From NCBI RefSeq assembly GCF_021730395.1, contig NC_069369.1:65251501-65315500 (forward strand): 64,000 bases of DNA, given 5' to 3'. Made by a program: the position numbers and the translations under genes. Position 1 is the stretch's first letter; each line of letters begins with the position of its first letter. This DNA is from Mercenaria mercenaria. Taxonomy: Eukaryota > Mollusca > Bivalvia > Venerida > Veneridae. The notes under the pieces were generated by a model. It was given only the letters and a program-made list of their open reading frames with translations. It had not been told where the DNA came from and ran no database searches. Positions 37,401 through 47,040 of this stretch are shown piece after piece.

Positions 37401-40221
37401 CATCCATGTAAAAATGAAAAGCATATCTAAAAACAGTAATGTAAAAATGTATGTACGTGTGTGTTAAAATATCAGCTGCAAACATAATAATATTGCAAGA
37501 TGTAAATAAAAATAAGAAGTGTTAGATCTTTTGATATATTCCTATCTGCTTTAAACGATAAAATATTTCCAACTGAAACGTTGTCAAATAATTCTCTCAA
37601 AGACTGAACGTCATAATATGTACTGCGTTGTGTAGCAAAGTCCACACAGTCGACTAAAATGTGTTTAATAGTTAGCGGTGTTTGACATGGTACACATTCG
37701 GGTTGATCTTCTTTATTCAAAAGGTAAGAGTGAGTCAAACGGGTATGACCTATTCGACAGCGAGAAAGAACAACTTCCTCCCTGCGAACAGATCTGTTCC
37801 CTTGGTGCCATTCCCCTAGAGTAGGTTTGATATCATGAAGTTTATTGAATGAAGCACGGTTCCATGACGACTGCCATTTAGATCAAATGTATTTGTTTAT
37901 ATTGGGCTTAAAATCGGTATGTGGTAATTTCAAATTAGATTGTGATAATAAAAGGGATTTCTTTGCTGCAATATCAGCATCCTCGTTTCCATGAATACCA
38001 ACATGACTAGGAATCCAACAAAATATGATAAACTTTTTTAAAGATAGTTCAGGAAGCCTGAGAAGAATATTTTGAATGAAAGGATTTTCCATATTTCGGT
38101 TATGAACCGGAAAATAACTCATCTACAGCGTTAGTCCAGGATTTTAGCTTTCTGCTCTTAAATCAAGGAATATTGCATCGGGAATAGAATTTTATTGAAT
38201 GAAATCATCGAGAAAATGATTACCTATTATTTTCTGTCAAGCGGCGTTATATCTTGTTTTAATTTAAGTCAAGTCTAATGTTTGCTTGGTTAGAATGGGT
38301 ATATCCGACTTGCAACTGAACTTCGGATAAAACTTCACTTGGCAGCAAATTAAAATTATTCATTCATGTTCAGCAGTACAAAGTGGTCGGGTACAAAACA
38401 CAAGGTTAGCCTTAGTTTTTCCGCTTTTATTTTATAATATTTGCGATTTAAAAGAGGTTTTTCCCTTTATTTCGCATGAAGGTATGATAAAATTTATTAC
38501 AAATATATATCCTCAGCTCCGAATTCGTGACTGACAATGAAAAAGACATAGGCAAGTATTTTGGAACATGGTGGGGGTAAGAGTGAGGTTAGGTGCACCA
38601 TAAACCGGTTTAAGCTCCCCAGTTGTGGTTTTGCCACTGACCGTTCCAAGGCGGTGCCCCACTGTGTTCCTGTATTTGTTTGTTTTGTCTTTTGTGTTCA
38701 TGTCTGTGTATGGTGTGCAAGAGCTGTTCGTGTGTGTCTTTGGGGAGGCTGCGTTTTTTTAACGTGGCTTTCCCTGTTGGATATTCTTCCATGTTTTTTA
38801 GCATTGATTACCTATAAAACTGAGTTCATAAATAGTTTAGTAAACTTCTTTTATTAGTTATTTAGGTAACTAAAAACACCCCCAATCCCATCCCCCTCTA
38901 TGGCGTGATGACAAAGCTTTCGCATGTAACGACCTTTTCACCAACGCAATGGACTTGAAAAATTTTCTTCAACAAATATGATGCTTAAAAGACATTATTC
39001 TATAGAGTTGTTCTGTTTATTATCATGAAGATCTAATATCCTCAGATAGTTTTGCTCAGTATTATTGTCATAGTTAGCGAACACATTTTTGTACTTTGAT
39101 GTGTTAACCCTCTTAAACATGTTTTAATCGACTGTGTGGACTTTGCTATACAACGCAGTACATATTATGACGTTCAATCTTTGAAAGAGTTATTCGAAAA
39201 CATTTCAGTCGGAAATATTTTATTGTTTTTAAAGCAGACAGGAATTTATCAAAAAATCTAACATTTCATATCTTTATTTACAACTTTGGCAGTATTATTA
39301 TGTTTGCAGCTGATATTTTAACACATACGTATATACATTTTTACATGGATGATTTTAGATATGCTTTACATTTTTACATGGATGTTTTTGGGTATGTTTT
39401 ACATTTTTACATAAATGTTTATGCTTTACAGTTGGCGTTTGCAATATGACTTCTCGGCGATATATGACCGTTTGTGTCGATTCGCCGTAAAACCCAACTC
39501 ACTCACTCACTCACCCCTCTTATATTATAAATATGTAAGAAAATTAACCCAGAGCGCATGCATTTTCTCATGATAAATGACGATATATGTTAATAAGAAT
39601 AATAAAAGTTTTTGTGTTGAAATTTATTGCTTGTAATGTTTTTATCCCAAGCATACACATGTATAATCTGGCGTGGACAGAAGTGAAATACTGTGAAATC
39701 ATTTAATTTCGAGGCCGCGAAATTTCGTAGTTTTGACCCAAAATGGCTAATTTTGGGGGATATAAATTCGTAGATTTTGACCTTTGAACATAAAATGAAT
39801 GGGAATTACTGCTTTGTTGGGATTTCATGGACTGACTTAACCAAACATCCTCGAAAACCCCCAACAAAATTTAGTGATTTCAAAGAATATGAAATAAAAT
39901 ACACCATACCTTATCATTCACTATGCCAAACCGGTGCAAAATGGTCCTATCACTAAGCAAAGGTTGTTCATCAGGGGGCATCTTGTTGAACGAAGCAGGT
40001 AAACTTTTTGGTGCTTTGGGCATTATTATTTCACAAATTTCCGCAGGATATATACCATCAAGTTCGTCTCCTGACTGATTGTGTTTTGTGTTGCTTGAAG
40101 ATTTCTTTGTACGGTACAAGTTGCAAGACTGTTGACGTTCAAATCGAGTTCTGTTGCTTTCTTTTCCGGTACAAAACCATGTCCGGTATGAACAATTGTT
40201 TGTCCATATAAATGTCTTCAT
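31468..40221 (-). CDS. Eight-exon host gene, 479-aa uncharacterised protein
   Basis: I assembled this by eye from minus-strand GT-AG exons: 40221-39910, 36089-35914, 34924-34810, 34218-34125, 33935-33768, 33306-33179, 32378-32318 and 31853-31468. All eight join in phase (0,2,0,1,1,0,1) with no internal stop; the total is 1440 bases including the TAG/TAA-type stop at 31468-31470. The ATG follows 'ctgcag|agaaaaa', so an upstream non-coding exon is likely; M67 (MPKAPKSLP) is an alternative start. The N-terminus is basic. Middle exons give VLDEFGAELWTF, VNVKTDGPLAIMKFS, NNSFVPDLTHTDVRNLFH and KKQWEWIDTSAVL. The last exon is a Ser/Asp/Thr-rich acidic tail. There is no signal peptide or membrane segment. 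I do not recognise the family. Residues about 250-370, with evenly spaced short beta-like runs (YYLDIKN, RYIVVGQGNQIEL, KFLAFNS), could be a beta-trefoil fold; that is a guess. Confidence 0.8.
32921..33162. mobile_element. 242-bp palindromic MITE in intron 6
   Basis: The ends 'tgagccgcgccatgggaaaa' and 'ttttctcatggcgcggctca' are inverted, and the interior arms with 'gaccagcatggatcc' are also mirrored. This is a very common bivalve repeat type by my recollection. Its right end lies 15 bases from the splice donor of exon 6 of the eight-exon gene. Confidence 0.85.
36187..36794. mobile_element. 608-bp hAT-like MITE in intron 1
   Basis: The long inverted ends (CACTGGCACCAGACCAGAAA at the left and its diverged inverse ending GTTGCCAGTG at the right) match the element at 50323-51196. 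No clean target duplication remains. Confidence 0.75.
37216..38103 (-). mobile_element. 5'-truncated RNase-H LINE with 13-bp target duplication, intron 1
   Basis: It is flanked by GAACCGGAAAATA at 37203-37215 and 38104-38116. Minus-strand coding keeps the end of an RNase H domain (FCWIPSHVGIHGNEDADIAA) and a Cys/His tail (CVPCQTPLTIKHILVDCVDF), separated by a frame break. The 3' end is 'cgccgtaaaacctaactcac' with a (CTCA)n tail. An RNase H domain in the ORF2 C-terminus points to the I/Nimb-type LINE group. Confidence 0.9.
38555..38800 (+). repeat. Dispersed segment shared with the RT element
   Basis: It contains 'gttttgccactgaccgttcc', 'ggcggtgccccactgtgttc' and 'tttccctgttggatattctt'. It is the same family as 3330-3700 and 57650-58190. 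The ORFs here are not genes. Confidence 0.5.
39116..39514 (+). mobile_element. 5'-truncated RNase-H LINE, intron 1, 8-bp direct flanks
   Basis: The coding remnant (plus-strand 'ttaatcgactgtgtggact' and following, the HxLxDCVDF motif) and the 3' end 'gattcgccgtaaaacccaac' plus (TCAC)n match the copy at 37216-38103 but in the opposite direction. CCCTCTTA is present at 39108-39115 and 39515-39522. Confidence 0.85.
39691..39887. mobile_element. ~200-bp palindromic MITE beside exon 1
   Basis: 'ctgtgaaatcatttaatttc' at the left and, inverted, 'aaatttagtgatttcaaag' at the right. The interior has further mirrored 'cgaaatttcgtag'-type words. It ends about 22 bases from the exon 1 donor of the eight-exon gene. 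Confidence 0.6.
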
Positions 40222-40229
40222 TTTTTCTC

Positions 40230-41900
40230 TGCAGATTCAGCAAAACTGACGTGTTAGATTTCTTGTTTGTTTCTCTTCCCTCCGAAAATTTCTCTTCCCT
40301 CTGAAATGTAGTTGTTGCCGTTCGGAATAAGTATTGACAGATTGCACCTTGATTGTGTCTATGTTATGTCACAAAATGAATAATTTTAAACATTTTATAC
40401 ATTACTTCAAAAACAATGATTTTGCTATATTATTTATAAAGTTGTTTTTTTTTTTTTTTTTTTGGTTAAAATGCGAAAAATAAAAAAAAACATTGGTAAA
40501 GCGCTACTGCTTTAATCAACCGTTCTAATAGCAGGATATTTATAAGAATAAATATAAACGTAGTTAGAAATAAAATGCTTAAATGCCCAAAGAAGAAAAC
40601 AGAAATCAAATTCATGTACCTTCCTCGAAAGCAGTTCTCGCTGACAAGTTCTCGCTTTTGTCAGTTGTTTTTATTATTTATTAACCGGTGTTTTAAAACT
40701 TTATGGTGATCTCTTTACTCGCTTAACAATATATGCAAAATCAAGACAAATAAACTTCCCAAAGTGGGTGTACTAAGGAAACTTATTTTAGCTACATAGA
40801 AAACGAAGGAAAACACTACGGCCCTTCCTTTGGATTTCGTAAATTCTTAAGACAGTACTTCATAACTGTAAAATACAGCTAAAAAGATTGAATAAGTTGA
40901 ACACGAGCATTACCAGCTATTTTTTATACGAAAGATGGTGAAAGCAATCGGTTCAAAGATTTATCAAAAAATCTTTGCTCATAGAAACGATCTGTTTCCG
41001 AATGTGAACTGTTTATTTTCTGACAATATCATTGTTATGTTAAGCCAGTGTAAAGCTATCTAATTGCGTTACTATTTTGTAGATAAGTAAGTTATGCTTT
41101 AAACATTGCTTAAATTGGATTGTTACATTTGTTAACAATCTTTCATTCAATTACGTTATTTACATGTAGTTTAGTTTATACAAATGTATTTAATAGGTCG
41201 ATTGTGAAGCAAGTTCTACAGTTTATATTAATCACTCAAAACCCCATTCCTGATGGACTCTATCGCCACGAGGGTGTGAGGGTATGGGTATTGCACTATG
41301 TTACATTCTGACGGTAATTAAAGTCTTTACCGACAAATAATCGCCAGGTTATTGACTTCTTGGTATGATCCTATAAGTTGTTTCTGCTGAAAAACTGATC
41401 TCTTTTTATGCAAGTTTATGATTAGTTGTGTTATTGCCGAAGGGATTAATTCTTAACTGTAATAAAGACTATTCACTTTACCTGTCTTTAGTAAATTACT
41501 AGCTTACGGGACTGGTCATATCACTGATATTCACTCTATAAATATAAATGTACCTGTTTAAACATGTATGTCCAACCCCTTTCTAATAATCGAAGGGCGT
41601 TTTATCACGTCGAAATTTAAAAGCCACGATTTAAATGGAATCAAAACTACCATTGATATTTATCATACGTTATATCATATATAATTTTTTTTTTTTGGAT
41701 TTGATATAAGATTAGTATTTTATCCAGTATCATATTTATAAAAAAACGAAGACAAATATCAAACAGGGAATAAGAAATACTTCGAAAATATGTATGTGGG
41801 ATACATAAAAGAAAACAAAGTAAATGACGGTGATATTGAAAGTTACTGACTCATGAAAATATTACGCTAAAATATCTTCCTCATTTACTATTTTATTTCG
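40230..41900. other. No gene seen; upstream flank of the eight-exon gene
   Basis: AT-rich; a T run at about 40443-40463. The promoter of the eight-exon gene should lie here or in an unseen upstream exon, but I can point to no convincing core element. Confidence 0.5.
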
Positions 41901-41906
41901 CTTTTT

Positions 41907-43746
41907 AGCTCACCTGAGCAATGCTCAGGTGAGTTTTTCTGATCGCTCGATGTCCGGCGTCCGTCGTCCGTCGTCCGTCGTCTGTCGTTCGTCGTCTGTC
42001 AACATTTAGCTTGTGTATGCGATAGAGGCTGTATTTTTCAATTAATCTTCATGAATATTGGTCAGAATGATAACCTTGATGAAATCTAGGCCGAGTTCGA
42101 AAATGGGTCATCTCGGGTCAAAAACTAGGTCACTACGTCAAATCAAAGAAAAACCTTGTGTATGCGATAGAGGCTGTATTTTTCAATTGATCTTCATGAA
42201 TTTTGGTCAGAATGATTGCCTTGATGAAATCTAGGCCGAGTTCGAAAATGGGTCATCTCGGGTCAAAAACTAGGTCACTAGGTCAAATCAAAGAAAAACC
42301 TTGTGTATGCGATAGAGGCTGTATTTTTCAATCTTCATGAATATTGGTCAGAATGATAACTTTGATGAAATCTAGGCCGAGTTCGAAAATGGGTCATCTC
42401 GGGTCAAAAACTAGGTCACTAGGTCAAATCAAAGAAAAACCTTGTGTATGCGATAGAGGCAGTATTTTTCAATTAATCTTCATGAATATTGGTCAGAATG
42501 ATAACCTTGATGAAATCTAAGCCGAGTTTGAAAATGGGTCATCTCGGGTTAAAAACTAGGTCACTAGGTCAAATCAAAGAAAAACCTTGTGTATGCGATA
42601 GAGGCTGTATTTTTCAATTCTTCTTCATGAATATTGATCAGAATGATAACCTAGATGAAATCTAGGCCGAGTTCAAAAATGGGTCATCTCGGGTCAAAAA
42701 CTAGGTCACTACGTCAAATCAAAGAAAAACCTTGTGTATGCGATAGAGGCTGTATTTTTCAATTGATCTTCATGAATTTTGGTCAGAATGATTGCCTTGA
42801 TGAAATCTAGGCCGAGTTTGAAAATGGGTCATCTCGGGTCAAAAACTAGGTCACTAGGTCAAATCAAAGAAAAACCTTGTGTATGCGATAGAGGCTGTAT
42901 TTTTCAATTGATCTTCATGAATTTTGGTCAGAATGATTTTCTTGATAATATCTAGGCTAGGTTCGAAAATGGGTCATCTAGGGTCAAAAACTAGGTCACT
43001 AGGTCAAATCAAAGAAAAACCTTGTGTATGCGATAGAGGCGGTATTTTTCAATTGATTTTCATGAATTTTGGTCAGAATGATTACCTTGATGAAATCTAG
43101 GCCGAGTTCGAAAATGGGTCATCTGGGGTCAAAAACTAGGTCACTAGGTCATATCACGTAAAAACCTTGTGTATGCAATAGAGGCTGTATTTTTCAATTG
43201 ATCTTCATGAATTTTGGTCAGAATGATTACCTTGATGAAATTTAGACCAAGTTCGAAAATGGGTCATCTGGGGTCAAAAACTAGGTCACTAAGTCAAATC
43301 GAAGAAAAACATTGTGTATGCAATAGAGGATGTATTTTTCAATTGATCTTCATGAAATTTGGTCAGAGTGATTGCCCTGATGAAATCTAGGTCGATTTTG
43401 AATATGGGTCATCTGAGGTCAAAAACTAGGTCACTTGGTCAAATCAAAGAGAAAAATTCTGTATGTGATAGAGGCTGTATTTTTCAGTTGATCTTCATGA
43501 ATTTTGGTCAGAATGATTGCCTTGATAAAATCTAGGTCGAGTTTGAACATGGGTCATCTAGAGTCAAAAACTAGGTCATATCTAAGAAGATGTTTGTTTT
43601 ATCGCAAGAGACCAATTTTTTGGTCCAATCTTAATGAAAATTGGTCAGAATATTTGTTTCCATGAAATCACTAGGTCAAACATGTTTTACACTGTTATGG
43701 AGTGTTTCTTAGGTGAGCGACCTAGGGCCATCTTGGCCCTCTTGTT
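41907..43746 (+). repeat. Tandem-array element: 11 copies of a 145-bp unit
   Basis: It begins with a hairpin (ctcacctgag-caatg-ctcaggtgag) and a (CGTC)n-like run. Then come units starting 'ttgtgtatgcgatagaggct' at 42011, 42156, 42301, 42442, 42587, 42732, 42877, 43022, 43167, 43312 and 43457. The spacing is 145 bases except one unit that lost four. It ends with a second hairpin (agggcca-tct-tggccct) and cttgttt. It resembles the Pearl-type elements with internal tandem repeats described in bivalves. Confidence 0.9.
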
Positions 43747-44003
43747 TATTTTTTGTTCCTCACTTCCCATATGTTTCGGCTTATATCATATGATATATAG
43801 TATTTGCTGTGTACAGAGCACACTTTCAAGTATATGTATGCATAAGTATGACAAACTAATTGTAAGCATAATACAGCATTTACTGACAGTACATATATGC
43901 ATACGCAATGTGCATTTATGTGGATAGCTAGTAGAGTAACAAATTGTAACATGTATGTTACATGTAAGTAAGCACTTCACATAGTATATGTTATATAGTA
44001 TTA

Positions 44004-46700
44004 TCAGAACAGAACAGAACAGAAGTTTTATTTCAACTTGTACAACATACATACAATATACATGGTCAACGTGGTTGGAAATGCTATGATACCATATGAA
44101 CACAAAGAGGTGGTAAACACGTTATTATACTTATACTAACATCACTAGTAATTCAGAAATAAAATATTACAGTCACATACTTAATCAGGAAATGCTAATA
44201 GATTACGACATTCTATAGAAAGCAAAATTAGGTAAAACTCTTCGGAGAATGAACGAGAAATTTTTAAGTTTCGGAAGTTGCTGTAAAATTGGTAAACATG
44301 TTCTCTTGGACACTAAAAGATAAAAATGGAATCAAAGTTCACGGACACATGCTATAGTATAACTCTAACATTCAAATCAAGATCATTCTACTACCCTCCC
44401 CCAATTGTGCAAATCGTGCATTATAGTAACAGGTTACGTTTCTGATTGGCATAGAAAATATATCTTGCGAGATTCCTAGTATTTGCATTATTTCCTGTAT
44501 GAAGTAATTGTATGAACTTATGCATAATAGGACGTCTGTAAAAATAAGGCTTGATATACTGGTGGCGTAACTGAACATAAACATTATATTTTAGAACGAA
44601 ATGATATTCATCCTCGATGTCACGTGACCCACAAAGCTGACAAAGTCTATCAATTCTTTCAATTCTATTTCTACCATGTCTTCCGGTCTCAATCCGTAAC
44701 TTGTGCGCTGAAACACGAAGTCTCGTCAGTGATTGGCGGAAAGATTTTGACTTTATGAAATTAAGATATTGACACGGGACAAAATCGTCTTTGATATACA
44801 CATATAGACAGTTCAAAACACTATTGGATTGTAGACTAGCGACCCACTGCTGTACATAACAATCTATGAGAATTTGTTTGAATAAAGGTAGGAAAACTTT
44901 AGGATCTACGCTGGATTGGTAATTATAAACATCCGCAAAACCGTACTGGCTGAGTAAAGACTTTACCTTGCTGGCCCACGTTGTAGTATTGCCGTTTATG
45001 CATTTATTTAATGACACGTTATAAATATACTTAAGAATAATGTTATCCGACGATAAAATTTGAAACCAATATTTGATAATATGAAAGTACCGTATAAGTA
45101 CTTTTTTCTGCCGGAACTTTTTTCTGCGTTTTCTGCGGAAGACAATAAGACCGCAGATTTAAAATCCGCAGAAAAAATTGTTCTGAGATAGTGTGATACG
45201 CCGATTATAATCCTGTTAAGTAAAAGACAATGTCTGATACCGTTATCGTATCTTGTAATAAATAATGAGTAACGAGCTAGCTCATCGTAAACGGCAGCGC
45301 TACTAGTGCTTTGTCTGTCTCCCAAAACTGTTTTGCAGAAGCTTAGATGTACACGTTCTAGATCCTTCGCCTTTGAAAACCCCCAAACCGGACACGCATA
45401 ATTTAAGATAGATCCGACAAATGCATCGAATAGTTGCATAGGTAAGAATGGACTGAGCTCATATTTGTTAACATTGCTTAGTAATGCATTTCTCGCTTTC
45501 AGCGCCTTTCCAGTGACGTACTGGTTATGAAGAACAAAAGAACCAGTATAATTAAACACGACACCCAAATAGCTGAAATTGTTTACGACTTCCAAGGGCT
45601 GGTTATTATAATACCAACACTCATTATGTTTTACGGGACCCCTTTGCGGAATACAACTACATTTGTCTTATCTATATTGACCTGTAGGCCCCAGTGCTGA
45701 CAATAATCGTACAACTTGTTTAAACTATTTTGTAAGTCCTGCACTGAATTACCAACTAAAACCATGTCGTCTGCAAACAATAAGATTATTACACATATAT
45801 CATAAATTGATAAACCGGACGAGTTTGTGTCTTGCAGAAATAATTCCAAATCTTCTAAGAAAAGAGCAAACAAAGCCGGAGAGTTGTTTAGGCCTTGTCT
45901 AAGGCCAATGGATATTTCAAAAAAAATCTGAACATGTATTACAATTTTTAACGCAAGATTTGACCACAGCATACATAGCCTTGAACAGTTTTAGTATTTT
46001 CCCATCTAAACCCATGTTGTAAAGTTTTAATCAGAGTGCATTACGGTATACAGAGTCGAAGGCTTTCTGTACGTCAATAAATGCACAAGTCGTCCTTAAA
46101 TTCTGTGAAAGAACATGTTCTATTAAGTTGTGCAGTACAAAAGTTGCGTCTACCGTGCTCCTACTCTTTCGAAACCCAAACGGAGAGTCGGAAATGAAAT
46201 TATTATCCTCGAACCATTTCTCGACCCTAGCTGTAAGTATACTTGTGAAAAGTTTACCTAAATTACTAAACAGGGTAACCCCTCGATAATTATTAGGCGA
46301 AGTTTTGTCCCCATTTTTATGGATGGGTACAATAAAGCCTTGAGACCAAACCTCTGGAAAATGTCCTGAGTTGAAAACTTTGTTAAATAAAGATGTAAGA
46401 TGACTACCAAGTATATTGATAGTTTCTATAAAAAATTCATTAAGTAAATGATCGCTTGGACATGGCGATGTGTGCCTTTTAAGATGTTTAACGGCTGCAA
46501 TAACTTCTTGCAGCGATAACTCTTGAAATGTTGGATTATCCAAGTTAAAATCACTGGTCTCGCAAAAAAATTCGGCGTCATCGATAACAGTTGTATATCG
46601 CTGAACAATTCTGAGAAATACGATTTAAACTCTGCAACCGAAATAGAGTTACCCGCATTATCAGTTTTCGCCTTAAAATGTCGCCAAAAGTCTCACACAA
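44004..46700 (-). mobile_element. Decayed LINE, RT-bearing ORF2, minus strand
   Basis: Read on the minus strand from about 46700, the RT fingers/palm includes SPNNYRGVTLFSNLGKLF, FGFRKSRSTVDATF and motif A CAFIDVQKAFDSVY (46543-46031). Motif C FADDM and the thumb lie at 45972-45631, then YLGVVFNYTGSF and SILNYACPVWGF (45595-45008), then the C-terminal RLRVSAHKLRIETGRHGRNR and CQLCGSRDIEDEYHF (45017-44421). There are frame breaks between these four blocks and a foreign-looking stretch near 45075-45180. The 3' end is a TTCTG-type tail (44004-44023). There is no endonuclease domain, so it is 5' truncated. CR1/RTEX-type by gestalt. Confidence 0.8.
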
Positions 46701-46754
46701 ATTCAATGGAGCAAAAGCGACGCATTGTGGGCGGGGTCCGTGAAAAGTCTCCTC

Positions 46755-47040
46755 AAACTTTGTAACCTCACGGAAGTATTTTCACAATCTCACACATTCG
46801 TTTCATATCCCCATAAACTTAGTTTCAAAAATCCACGAAATCAGTTTCATAATATCCTTAAGTCAGTTTCATTACCTCACAAAAACAGTTTCAAACCCCA
46901 CGCGCTTGGTTTTATAACCTCACAAATTCAGTTTTATAATCTCCAAAACTTATTTTTCATAACTTTTCAGAACAATGATTTATATCTTCAGATTCATTTT
47001 TATAAACACCACAATTCAGTTTCATAACCGCCCAAGCTTT
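46755..47040 (+). repeat. Minisatellite, ~29-31-bp unit, about nine copies
   Basis: Degenerate units of 'agtttcataacctcacaaa' (variants in each copy) abut the 5' side of the LINE. ORFs here are repeat by-products. Confidence 0.75.
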
